From JAEZHK01 sp040768845 (GTDB taxonomy: Bacteria > Bacillota > Clostridia > Christensenellales > Aristaeellaceae), in contig JAXGME010000002.1 in NCBI GenBank assembly GCA_040768845.1, positions 248,001 through 312,000 of the forward strand: 64,000 nt of DNA. The letters run 5' to 3'. The position numbers were made by a program, and so were the translations under genes. The notes under the pieces are model-generated. The model did no database searches and was not told the DNA's origin. It saw only the letters and a list, made by a program, of their open reading frames with translations. Each line of letters opens with the position of its first letter. The first letter of the stretch is position 1. Positions 31,574 through 40,593 of this stretch are shown piece by piece.

Positions 31574-32131
31574 ATGGGCACACTTTTCTTCGCGGGCGCC
31601 GATGTGCCCGGTGTTTGGGGGCTTCTTCTCGCGCAGGGCGGGTTTGGCGGAGGCGCGCAGCCGGCGCTTCCGGTTCTTTTGTACCTCGCGCTGGCCGTGC
31701 TGGCGGTTTTGGGCGCCTGGCTGGCGGGGCGCGCGCTTTTGGACGGCCGCGCCCGGGCCTGGCTGATCCGCGAGGCCGACCGCGGCGGGGCCGGCGGCCC
31801 CCGCGCGGTGGTCGTGGTGTCGCTCTCCGAGTCCCGCCGTCTTCCGGGCGCAAAGCTTCGGGGCGCGATGCGCAGCCTGGGCCTCTACCTTTCGGGGTTC
31901 ATCCGCGAGGGGGAAGCCTGCGAGAGAATCGGCCGGCGCGAGTACGGCCTGGTCCTGGGCTGCGGCGTCGACGCCGCCTTTCTGAAGCGGCTGACGGTGC
32001 TCCGCCAGGACGTGCGCTGCCTGTACATGGCCGCCTATCCGGGGCTTCTGACGGAGCGGGTGGCCTTTTGCCGTCTGCGCGACGCGGCGAACCCCCGGGA
32101 GGCGCTCCGCCGCGCCAGGGGTTTATCTTGA
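31574..32131 (+). CDS. Single-pass membrane protein with degenerate GGDEF-like domain
   Basis: 185 residues. One strong membrane helix lies at about 33-53 (ALPVLLYLALAVLAVLGAWL), followed by a cytoplasmic part. That part resembles a GGDEF domain by order: AVVVVSLSES for the first strand, LRGAMRSLGLYLSGFI for the helix, then ERIGRREYGLVLG where active enzymes have RYGGDEF. GGDEF is thus GRREY, and the metal Asp is missing, so no cyclase activity is expected. It may sense or bind nucleotides, or only scaffold. The start has only a weak Shine-Dalgarno. The match is my own alignment by eye, not a search. Overlapping reading in another frame (from 31516) looks non-coding. Confidence 0.6.
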   Translation: MGTLFFAGADVPGVWGLLLAQGGFGGGAQPALPVLLYLALAVLAVLGAWLAGRALLDGRARAWLIREADRGGAGGPRAVVVVSLSESRRLPGAKLRGAMRSLGLYLSGFIREGEACERIGRREYGLVLGCGVDAAFLKRLTVLRQDVRCLYMAAYPGLLTERVAFCRLRDAANPREALRRARGLS

Positions 32132-32152
32132 TCGGAACGGATGGTTGAACCG

Positions 32153-33145
32153 ATGAACATTCTGCTGATCACCACCGGCGGCACGATCGCCGCCGTGCCC
32201 ACGCCCGAGGGCCTGGCGCCGGACGCGCGCGGCGGCGCGCTGCCGCAGGTGCTCCACATGCTGGGCGGGCGCTACCGGATCGAGCACGTGCCGCTGTTCA
32301 GCATGGACAGCGCCAACATGCAGCCGGAGGAGTGGCGCGCCATCGCGCGCTGCGTGTTTGAGCGGGCCGCGGGCCACGCGGGGGTCGTCATTACCCACGG
32401 CACGGACACCATGGCCTACACCGCCTCGGCGCTCTCCTTCATGCTCCGGGGGCTGAACGTGCCCGTGGTGCTCACCGGCTCGCAGCTCCCGGCCTCCCAT
32501 CCGCTGACCGACGCGGTGGAGAACCTCCGCTGCGCGTTTGCGATGGCCGCCTCCGGCGCGCCGGGCGTCTATATCGCCTTTGACCGGCTGATCATGCTGG
32601 GCTGCCGCGCGGTCAAGGTGCGCACCACCGGCTTCCGGGCCTTTGAGAGCGTCAACCTGCCACCGGTGGGCCTGGTGGACGGCGAGGGCCTCACGCTGCG
32701 CCGGGAACTGATCCCGCGGCCCGAAGGGCCCTTTGCGCTGGAGGACGATCTGTGCAACGACGTGTTCCTCCTGAAGCTGACCCCCGGCTTTCAGCCGGAG
32801 TTTCTGGAAAGCCTGGGCGCGATGCGCACGCGCGGCGTGGTCATTGAGGCCTTTGGCGCGGGCGGGCTGCACTTCATCCGCCGCAACCTGGTGGAGCCGC
32901 TGGAGGCGCTGGTGAAGGGCGGCATGGCGGTGGCGGTGTCGAGCCAATGCCTCTACGAGCGCAGCGACTTTTCGCTGTACCAGACGGGGCGCAAGGCGCT
33001 GGACGCCGGCGTGATCCAGTGCTACGACATGACCACCGAGGCGGCGGTCACCAAGCTCAAGTGGGCGCTGGGGCGGACGGACGATCTCGGCGAGGTGCGG
33101 CAAATGTTCGCCACCAACTACGCCGGCGAGGTGACGCTGCCCTGA
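32153..33145 (+). CDS. ansA: L-asparaginase, type I-like
   Basis: Hydrolyses asparagine to aspartate and ammonia in the cytoplasm. 330 residues, no signal peptide, so the AnsA-type rather than the periplasmic type II. The first catalytic Thr is in LLITTGGTIA (about residues 3-12), the second in VVITHGTDTMAYTA, with the Lys in RAVKVRTTG. The start is ATG 32153 (MNILLITTGG), as in other AnsA proteins; an ATG at 32141 is an alternative. It lies about 20 nt after the pseudo-GGDEF gene and probably shares its promoter. It adds to the amino-acid-degrading theme of the window. Confidence 0.93.
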   Translation: MNILLITTGGTIAAVPTPEGLAPDARGGALPQVLHMLGGRYRIEHVPLFSMDSANMQPEEWRAIARCVFERAAGHAGVVITHGTDTMAYTASALSFMLRGLNVPVVLTGSQLPASHPLTDAVENLRCAFAMAASGAPGVYIAFDRLIMLGCRAVKVRTTGFRAFESVNLPPVGLVDGEGLTLRRELIPRPEGPFALEDDLCNDVFLLKLTPGFQPEFLESLGAMRTRGVVIEAFGAGGLHFIRRNLVEPLEALVKGGMAVAVSSQCLYERSDFSLYQTGRKALDAGVIQCYDMTTEAAVTKLKWALGRTDDLGEVRQMFATNYAGEVTLP

Positions 33146-33159
33146 CCTGAAGGCAGGCA

Positions 33160-33201
33160 AATCAAGCGCGGCGAGGGCCTATGCCCGCGCCGCGCTTGAT
33201 T
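33160..33201. terminator. Bidirectional hairpin between ansA and glyA
   Basis: A long inverted repeat: 14-bp arms (AATCAAGCGCGGCG and its complement) around an inner GGGC CTAT GCCC hairpin. No long U-run. It serves two convergent genes. Confidence 0.7.
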
Positions 33202-33228
33202 CTATGCGTCCATGCGCTTTTCCGCGCT

Positions 33229-34482
<1,254 letters not shown>

Positions 34483-34529
34483 GGCGCGTTCCTCCATGCC
34501 CTCGGAAGGGCCCAAATTCGTGCCCTTCC

Positions 34530-34558
34530 ACTATACCTTTTTTTGGCCCCGCGTTCAA
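34530..34558 (-). promoter_or_regulatory. Promoter for glyA
   Basis: On the minus strand TTGAAC (34558-34553), 17 nt, TATAGT (34535-34530). Confidence 0.75.
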
Positions 34559-34652
34559 CCCCCCTCCGGGTTTTCCCGGAAAATTTATCGAATTCCGGCG
34601 GACAATGTACGGCTTTTTGGCGGAGGCTCCGGCAAATTAACCCAAACGTAAT

Positions 34653-34681
34653 TTGACATTCTCCCTCCGGGCCCCTATAAT
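34653..34681 (+). promoter_or_regulatory. Promoter for clpB
   Basis: TTGACA (34653-34658), 17 nt, TATAAT (34676-34681): full consensus. Confidence 0.9.
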
Positions 34682-34698
34682 GGTCAAAGAAGATCAGT
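34682..34698 (+). promoter_or_regulatory. Candidate CtsR-type operator at clpB
   Basis: GGTCAAAGAAGATCAGT lies directly after the -10 box. The first half (GGTCAAA) and the NAN spacer match the CtsR box (GGTCAAA-NAN-RGTCAAA); the second half agrees at only 4 of 7 positions. The site would cover the transcription start. No ctsR gene is in the window, and no CIRCE (HrcA) element is seen. Confidence 0.45.
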
Positions 34699-34723
34699 AA
34701 CCGGAAGCAGAGGGGGTTTTCCC

Positions 34724-37330
34724 ATGAACGCGCAGAAATTCACGCAAAAATCGCTGGAGGCGATCCAGCAGGCGCAAAACATCGCCATCCAATATCAAAA
34801 TCAGCAGGTGGATCAGCCCCATCTTTTGTACGCGCTGGCGGATCAGGAGGGCGGGCTCATCCCCGAGCTGCTCAAAAAACTGAACGCCGATCCCGCGCAG
34901 GTCATTCAGGCCTGCGAGCAGTTGATCGCGCGCATTCCCAAGGTCACCGGCGGCGGAAGGGCCCAGGGCACCGTGTACGTATCCCAGGATCTGGACAGAA
35001 CGCTGGTGGAGGCGGAGCAGACCGCCGAGCGCATGACCGACGAATACGTGTCGGTGGAGCACATTTTGCTGGCCCTGATGGACACTGCGTCCCCGTCGAT
35101 GAAGCAGCTGTTCCAGCGGTTCAGCCTGCGCAAGGACGCGCTGCTCACCGCGCTGCAGGGCGTGCGCGGCGGCCAGCGGGTCACCAGCGACGCGCCGGAG
35201 GCCACCTACGACGCGCTGAAAAAATACGGCCAGGACCTGGTGGACCTGGCCCGAAAGCAGAAGCTGGACCCGGTGATCGGCCGGGACAGCGAGATCCGCA
35301 ACGTGGTGCGCATCCTGTCCCGAAAGACCAAGAACAACCCCGTTCTCATCGGCGAACCCGGCGTGGGCAAGACGGCCATCGCAGAGGGGCTGGCCCAGCG
35401 GATCGTCCGGGGCGACGTGCCCGATTCCCTGAAGGACCGGCAGATCTTCGCGCTGGACATGGGCGCGCTGATCGCGGGCGCAAAATTCCGCGGCGAGTTT
35501 GAGGAGCGGCTCAAGGCCGTGCTGGCGGAGATCAAGAAGTCCGAGGGCAAGATCATCCTGTTCATCGACGAATTGCACCTGATCGTCGGCGCGGGCAAGA
35601 CCGAGGGCTCCATGGACGCGGGCAACCTGCTGAAGCCCATGCTGGCCCGGGGCGAGCTGCACTGCATCGGCGCGACCACGCTGGACGAGTACCGCAAGTA
35701 CATCGAAAAGGACGCGGCCCTCGAGCGGCGGTTCCAGCCGGTGGTGGTGGGCGAGCCCACCGTGGAGGACACCATCTCCATCCTCAGGGGCCTCAAGGAG
35801 CGCTACGAGGTGTTCCACGGCGTCAAGATCACCGATCAGGCACTGATCGCCGCGGCCACCCTCAGCAACCGCTACGTCACCGACCGCTTCCTCCCGGACA
35901 AGGCCATCGACCTGGTGGACGAGGCCTGTGCGATGATCCGCACCGAGATCGACTCCATGCCCTCCGAGCTGGACGAGATCTCCCGAAAGATCATGCAGCA
36001 CGAGATCGAGGAAGCCGCCCTCAAAAAGGAGACGGACGCGCTGGCCAGAGAACACCTGGCCGAGATCCAGAAGGAGCTCGCCGACATGCGCGAGCAGTTC
36101 AAAGAAATGAAGGCCCGCTGGGAACGGGAAAAGGGCGCCATCGGCAGCGTACAGAAGATCCGCGAGGAGATCGAAAAGGTCAACGCGGAGATCGAGCTGG
36201 CCCAACGCCAGTACGACCTGAACAAGGCTGCGGAGCTCAAGTACGGCAAGCTGCCGCAGCTGACCAAAAAGCTGGAAGAGGAAGAGGCGCTGGCCGAAAA
36301 GAACAAGGACACCGCGCCCACGCTGCTGCGCGACAAGGTGACCGAGGACGAAATCGCCCGCATCGTGGCCCGGTGGACGGGCATCCCGGTGACCAGGCTG
36401 ATGGAGGGCGAGCGGGAGAAGCTGCTCCGCCTGGAGGAGATCCTGCACCAGCGGGTGATCGGCCAGGACGAGGCGGTGACGCTGGTCAGCCAGGCCATCC
36501 TTCGCTCCCGGGCCGGCATCGCGGACCCCGACAAGCCCATCGGCTCGTTCCTGTTCCTGGGGCCCACCGGCGTGGGCAAGACGGAATTGGCCAAGGCCCT
36601 CGCCCAGGCGCTGTTTGACGACGAGCACAACCTGGTGCGCATTGACATGAGCGAGTACATGGAGAAGTTCTCCGTGTCGCGCCTGGTCGGGGCGCCTCCG
36701 GGATACGTGGGCTACGAGGAGGGCGGTCAGCTGACCGAAGCGGTTCGACGCAAGCCCTATTGCGTGGTGCTGTTTGACGAGGTGGAGAAGGCCCATCCGG
36801 ACGTGTTCAACATCCTTTTGCAGGTGCTGGACGATGGCCGCATCACCGACTCCCAGGGTCGCACGGTGGACTTCAAGAACACCATCATCATCCTGACCTC
36901 GAACCTGGGCTCCAACTTCATCCTCGAGGGCATCGACCACAGCGGGCAGATCACCAAAGAGGCCCGCGAGGCCGTGGAGAGGCTTCTGAAGACCCAGTTC
37001 CGCCCGGAGTTTTTGAACCGGCTGGATGAGATCGTGTTCTACAAGCCGCTGACCCGCGACGAGATCGGCAAGATCATCGACCTGATGATGGCGGAGCTCA
37101 ACCAGCGGCTGGCCGACCGGCAGCTGACGGTGTCCCTCACCCCCGCCGCCAAGGCGCTGATCGCGGAGATCGGCTACGACCCGGTGTTCGGCGCGCGGCC
37201 CCTGAAGCGCATGCTGCAGCGCCGCGTGGAGACGCCCATCAGCCGCATGATCATTGCGGACCAGGCGCCGCCCCGCAGCCACCTGACCGTGGATGTTTCC
37301 GGCGATGAATTTGCAATTTCGGTTTCGTAA
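34724..37330 (+). CDS. clpB: ATP-dependent chaperone ClpB
   Basis: AAA+ disaggregase that pulls proteins out of aggregates, usually with DnaK. 868 residues, standard. The N-domain holds two Clp_N repeats (to about 150). AAA1 has GEPGVGKT (from residue 210), a long coiled-coil middle domain spans about 400-530, and AAA2 has GPTGVGKTE (from residue 613) followed by IDMSEYMEKFSVSRLVGAPPG. The middle domain distinguishes it from ClpA and ClpC. AGGGGG lies 8 nt before the ATG. A consensus promoter and a possible CtsR box precede it, consistent with heat-shock control. Confidence 0.97.
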   Translation: MNAQKFTQKSLEAIQQAQNIAIQYQNQQVDQPHLLYALADQEGGLIPELLKKLNADPAQVIQACEQLIARIPKVTGGGRAQGTVYVSQDLDRTLVEAEQTAERMTDEYVSVEHILLALMDTASPSMKQLFQRFSLRKDALLTALQGVRGGQRVTSDAPEATYDALKKYGQDLVDLARKQKLDPVIGRDSEIRNVVRILSRKTKNNPVLIGEPGVGKTAIAEGLAQRIVRGDVPDSLKDRQIFALDMGALIAGAKFRGEFEERLKAVLAEIKKSEGKIILFIDELHLIVGAGKTEGSMDAGNLLKPMLARGELHCIGATTLDEYRKYIEKDAALERRFQPVVVGEPTVEDTISILRGLKERYEVFHGVKITDQALIAAATLSNRYVTDRFLPDKAIDLVDEACAMIRTEIDSMPSELDEISRKIMQHEIEEAALKKETDALAREHLAEIQKELADMREQFKEMKARWEREKGAIGSVQKIREEIEKVNAEIELAQRQYDLNKAAELKYGKLPQLTKKLEEEEALAEKNKDTAPTLLRDKVTEDEIARIVARWTGIPVTRLMEGEREKLLRLEEILHQRVIGQDEAVTLVSQAILRSRAGIADPDKPIGSFLFLGPTGVGKTELAKALAQALFDDEHNLVRIDMSEYMEKFSVSRLVGAPPGYVGYEEGGQLTEAVRRKPYCVVLFDEVEKAHPDVFNILLQVLDDGRITDSQGRTVDFKNTIIILTSNLGSNFILEGIDHSGQITKEAREAVERLLKTQFRPEFLNRLDEIVFYKPLTRDEIGKIIDLMMAELNQRLADRQLTVSLTPAAKALIAEIGYDPVFGARPLKRMLQRRVETPISRMIIADQAPPRSHLTVDVSGDEFAISVS

Positions 37331-37396
37331 AAACCGCCGGTATTATTTCGTTTAAGTTATGTTTTAGCACAGTTTTCTTGGCTTCGATGTGTTGAC

Positions 37397-37426
37397 TTGA
37401 CAACGACCGCGGTGTTTTGCTAGAAT
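37397..37426 (+). promoter_or_regulatory. Promoter for CbiC-like gene and its leader
   Basis: TTGACA (37397-37402), 18 nt, TAGAAT (37421-37426). It lies about 215 nt upstream of the start codon, so the transcript has a long leader. Confidence 0.75.
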
Positions 37427-37433
37427 CGAATTG

Positions 37434-37639
37434 CGGAAGACGAATGAGACCGTTGTCGCGTCCGGCGCAGACTTTGAACAAGGGTTCGGAGTCGCTCGGC
37501 GCGACAACGGATTTGATGTGCCCGAAGGCAGGAAATATTGACGATAAGCACGATTTCATGCCTTTATCGCATCCGAAAGGTTCAGCTTGTCCGCATCCGG
37601 GGAGCCTATACTCTTGCCACACAAGGAAGGTACGCGCAC
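37434..37639 (+). ncRNA. Structured 5' leader of unknown class
   Basis: About 205 nt between promoter and start codon, with several strong predicted stems. An 11-bp perfect pair CCGTTGTCGCG/CGCGACAACGG (37450-37460 with 37500-37510) encloses a 10-bp stem GACTTTGAAC/GTTCGGAGTC with an AAGG loop. A second domain pairs GATGTG with CGCATC, around AAGGCA/TGCCTT, and an inner CGATAA/TTATCG. The region is richer in A/T than nearby genes and has no convincing reading frame. It matches no riboswitch consensus I know (cobalamin, lysine, SAM, T-box, c-di-GMP, glycine were considered). A regulatory RNA is likely; the ligand is unknown. Confidence 0.55.
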
Positions 37640-38248
37640 ATGCAGAGAAAATCGGCGCTGAAAGCCCGGCACAACACGGCCATGCCCTACGTCACCAGCG
37701 AAATGGCGGCGATCATGGAGCATGTCAAGGCCGACACGGGCGATGAGGCGCTGGCCCAGGGAATACACTTCAGCCCAACCGCGCTGACACTGGTCCGCCG
37801 CGTCATGATGACCGGGGGGCAAATCGTCGCGGATACGGCGCTGGCGCTCTCCGACATCGACAAGCAGAGCGCCCGAAGGCTGGGCGTTTCGACGATCTGC
37901 TACATTGATGACCCGCAGGTTCTGGCATTGGCGGAGCAGCGCCGCACCACCCGCGCCGAGGTGGCGCTGGACTTTGCGCTTTCCCAGCCCGGCACAAAGC
38001 TGATCGTGGTGGGCAGCGCGCCCACCGCGCTGGACCGGCTGCTCCGACGCCATCAGATCGAGGAACTGAGCGACCTGGTGGTGCTGGCCGCGCCCACGGG
38101 CTTTGCCAGCGTGGTGCAGCTCAAGGAGCGCATCTGGGAGAGCAATCTGCCCGCGATCGTCGTGCGCGGAAAGCGCGGCGGCACCGGCGCGGCGGTTGCC
38201 ATCGTCAACGCGCTGATGAACGAATCCATCCGCCAGCTGAACCTGTAA
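37640..38248 (+). CDS. Orphan precorrin-8X methylmutase (CbiC/CobH)-like protein
   Basis: 202 residues, similar in length to CbiC/CobH, which moves a methyl group in cobalamin synthesis. Conserved order is clear: GIHFSPTALTLVRR, MTGGQIVADTALALSDID, VVGSAPTALDRLLRR, and RGKRGGTGAAVAIVNAL. The region that holds the catalytic His in CobH (VHACG) reads VKADTG here, with Lys30; His28 is nearby, so the loss should be confirmed by alignment. No other cobalamin gene is in the window. The ATG at 37640 follows AAGGAAGG by 9 nt. A different reaction or a binding role is plausible. The structured leader makes it a regulated single-gene unit. Confidence 0.8.
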   Translation: MQRKSALKARHNTAMPYVTSEMAAIMEHVKADTGDEALAQGIHFSPTALTLVRRVMMTGGQIVADTALALSDIDKQSARRLGVSTICYIDDPQVLALAEQRRTTRAEVALDFALSQPGTKLIVVGSAPTALDRLLRRHQIEELSDLVVLAAPTGFASVVQLKERIWESNLPAIVVRGKRGGTGAAVAIVNALMNESIRQLNL

Positions 38249-38263
38249 CCCTCCGGGACAAGG

Positions 38264-38297
38264 GGCCGCCCTGCGTAAGCGCGGGGCGGCCTTTTTT
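38264..38297 (+). terminator. Rho-independent terminator after CbiC-like gene
   Basis: GGCCGCCC/GGGCGGCC 8-bp stem extended by GCG/CGC-like pairs, followed by TTTTTT (38292-38297). Confidence 0.88.
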
Positions 38298-38320
38298 ATT
38301 CCATGCCCTCCCCCGGGGCG

Positions 38321-39724
38321 TCACTTACCGGCCTTGCCGCGGATGGATTCGTCGATGGCGGCGGCGGCCTGCTTGCCCGCTCCCATCGCCAGGATCACGG
38401 TGGCCGCGCCGGTGACCGCGTCGCCGCCGGCGTAGACGGCCTCCTTGGATGTCTTGCAGGTGTCCTCGTCCACCACGATGCCGCCCCACTTCTGGGCCGC
38501 GAGGCCCTCGGTGGTGGATACGATCAGCGGGTTGGGCGAATTGCCGATGGCCACCACCACCGTCTCCACATCCATGACGTATTCGCTGCCCTTCTCGGGC
38601 ACCGGGCGGCGGCGACCGGAGGCATCCGGCTCGCCCAGTGTCATGCGCACGCACTCCATGCCGGCCACGTTGCCCTTGCCGTCGTCCAGAATGCGGGTGG
38701 GGTTGGTGAGCAGATGGAACTCGATGCCCTCTTCCTTGGCGTGGTGGATCTCCTCCAGCCGGGCGGGCATTTCCGCCTCGCCGCGGCGGTAGACGATGTA
38801 GACCTTCTCCGCGCCCATCCGAAGGGCGCTCCGGGCCGCGTCCATGGCCACGTTGCCGCCGCCGATCACCGCCACCTTCCGGCCCACTTTGACGGGCGTC
38901 AGGTGGTTGGGGAAGTCGTAGGCCTTCATCAGGTTGATGCGGGTCAGGAATTCGTTGGCGGAATACACGCCGCACAGCGCCTCGCCCTCGATGCCCTGAA
39001 AGCGGGGCAGCCCCGCGCCGCTGCCGACGAACACGGCGTCAAATCCCTCCTGCTCGAGCAGCTCGTCCAGGAGGATGCTGCGGCCCACGATCACGTTGGT
39101 CAGAATCTTGACGCCCATCTCGCGCAGGTTGTCGATCTCCTGCTGCACCAGCGCCTTGGGCAGGCGGAATTCGGGAATGCCGTACATCAGAACGCCGCCG
39201 GGGGTGTGCAGCGCCTCGAAGATGGTCACATCATAGCCCAGCGCCCGCAGCGCGCCGGCGCAGGACAGGCCCGCGGGGCCGGAACCCACCACCGCCACCT
39301 TGTGGCCGTTGTCGGGGGCGGGCTTTCCGGGCTTTTTGCCCCGGGCCATCGCCCAGTCGGCCACATAGCGCTCCAGCCGGCCGATGCCCACCGGATCGCC
39401 CTTGATGCCGCGCACGCACACCTGCTCGCACTGGGTTTCCTGCGGACAGACTCGGCCGCACACCGCGGGCAGCGAATTGCATCCGCTGAGGATCTCGTAG
39501 GCCCTGTCCAGGTCGCCCTCCTTGACGCAGCCGATGAATTCGGGAATCTTCACCCCCACGGGGCAGCCGTTGACGCAGGGCTTGTTCTTGCAGCCCAGGC
39601 AGCGCTCGGCCTCCTGCCGGGCCATTTCGTCGGTGTAGCCCAGCGCGACCTCCTGAAAGTTTCCGCCGCGGACTTTCGGGTCCTGCTCGGGCATGGGGGT
39701 TTTGTTCTTTTGCATGTTGGCCAT
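38321..39724 (-). CDS. nfnB: NADPH-binding subunit of NADH-dependent ferredoxin:NADP+ oxidoreductase (NfnB; GltD-like)
   Basis: 467 residues, GltD/NfnB family flavoprotein. The N-terminus holds cysteine clusters (ERCLGCKNKPCVNGCPVGV and AVCGRVCPQETQCEQVCVRG split in two) for two [4Fe-4S] centres. FAD and NADPH Rossmann motifs are VAVVGSGPAGLSCA and VAVIGGGNVAMDAAR. Because the upstream gene is the FAD/[2Fe-2S] NfnA-type subunit, this is NfnB of the electron-bifurcating transhydrogenase rather than glutamate synthase small subunit; no gltB large subunit is present. The ATG overlaps the nfnA stop (ATGA). Confidence 0.88.
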   Translation of the reverse strand: MANMQKNKTPMPEQDPKVRGGNFQEVALGYTDEMARQEAERCLGCKNKPCVNGCPVGVKIPEFIGCVKEGDLDRAYEILSGCNSLPAVCGRVCPQETQCEQVCVRGIKGDPVGIGRLERYVADWAMARGKKPGKPAPDNGHKVAVVGSGPAGLSCAGALRALGYDVTIFEALHTPGGVLMYGIPEFRLPKALVQQEIDNLREMGVKILTNVIVGRSILLDELLEQEGFDAVFVGSGAGLPRFQGIEGEALCGVYSANEFLTRINLMKAYDFPNHLTPVKVGRKVAVIGGGNVAMDAARSALRMGAEKVYIVYRRGEAEMPARLEEIHHAKEEGIEFHLLTNPTRILDDGKGNVAGMECVRMTLGEPDASGRRRPVPEKGSEYVMDVETVVVAIGNSPNPLIVSTTEGLAAQKWGGIVVDEDTCKTSKEAVYAGGDAVTGAATVILAMGAGKQAAAAIDESIRGKAGK

Positions 39725-40566
39725 CAGCGCACCTCTCCCGTCAGGCGGCAGAGATGGGTCTCCTTCGCCAGCTTTTCCTGATCCATGTACATCCGGCCGC
39801 GGGTCACGGCGGAATCAAAGTCCACCTGATGGCCGTCAAAGTCCGGCCCGTCGACGCAGGCAAACTTCGTCTCCCCGCCCACGATCACGCGGCAGCCGCC
39901 GCACATGCCGGTGCCGTCGATCATGACGGAGTTGAGGCTGACGATGGTCTTGATGCCGTAGGGCCGGGTCATCTCCGAAACGGCCTTCATCATCATCAAG
40001 GGGCCGATGGCGATGACCACATCGTAGGTTACGCCCGCCTTCAGCTTTTGCTCAAGCGCCTGGGTGACGAAGCCCTTGTGGCCGTTGGACCCGTCGTCGG
40101 TCATGATGGTCAGATCGTCGCAGGCGGCGGCCAGCTCATCCTTGAGGATGATGAGCCCCTCGTTGCGAAAGCCCACGATCAGGTCCACCGATACGCCCGC
40201 GTCGTGGAGCGCCTTGGCCTGGGGATAGGCGATGGCCACGCCCAGGCCGCCGCCGATGACCGCCGCCTTTTTGTAGCCCTCCGTTTCGGATGGCCTGCCC
40301 AGCGGGCCCGCAAAATCCTGCAGGCTTTCGCCCTCGTTCAGCTGATCCAAAAGGCGCGTGGTGGCGCCCACTTTCTGGAAGATCACCGTGACGGTGCCGG
40401 CCTCTCGGTCGTAGCCCGCGATGGTCAGCGGGATGCGCTCGCCGTTTTCGTCGACGCGCAGCATGACGAACTGGCCGGGCTTGGCGCGGGGCGCCGCAAA
40501 GGGCGCCTCGACGCGCATCAGCGTGACTTCGTCGTTCAGCCTGCGCTTCTCCACAATTTTGTACAT
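39724..40566 (-). CDS. nfnA: NADH-dependent ferredoxin:NADP+ oxidoreductase subunit A (NfnA; FAD/NAD-binding, [2Fe-2S])
   Basis: 280 residues, the normal NfnA length (dihydroorotate-dehydrogenase electron-transfer-subunit family). The FAD-binding barrel ends near residue 95, followed by VIGGGLGVAIAYPQAKAL for NAD binding. The [2Fe-2S] ligands are in GMCGGCRV and FACVDGPDFDG. With NfnB it couples NADH and reduced ferredoxin to NADP+ reduction in anaerobes. The ATG at 40566 has GGAG about 8 nt upstream. It lies 27 nt after dapA in a seven-gene operon that also uses NADPH (asd). Confidence 0.9.
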   Translation of the reverse strand: MYKIVEKRRLNDEVTLMRVEAPFAAPRAKPGQFVMLRVDENGERIPLTIAGYDREAGTVTVIFQKVGATTRLLDQLNEGESLQDFAGPLGRPSETEGYKKAAVIGGGLGVAIAYPQAKALHDAGVSVDLIVGFRNEGLIILKDELAAACDDLTIMTDDGSNGHKGFVTQALEQKLKAGVTYDVVIAIGPLMMMKAVSEMTRPYGIKTIVSLNSVMIDGTGMCGGCRVIVGGETKFACVDGPDFDGHQVDFDSAVTRGRMYMDQEKLAKETHLCRLTGEVR

Positions 40567-40593
40567 GCTCCGACTCCTTTTTCTGGTGTGCAT

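Noticed and set aside
31516..32148. A 210-codon reading frame overlapping the pseudo-GGDEF gene
   Set aside because: Its translation is Arg/Gly/Pro-rich with no hydrophobic or domain-like pattern, while the frame from 31574 has a clean membrane helix and ordered strands.
34559..34723. CIRCE element (HrcA site) at clpB
   Set aside because: No TTAGCACTC-N9-GAGTGCTAA-like repeat is present; the CtsR-like site is a better candidate.
37434..37639. Cobalamin riboswitch before the CbiC-like gene
   Set aside because: Expected from the family, but I could not find the B12-box or the conserved core; the structure seen is different.
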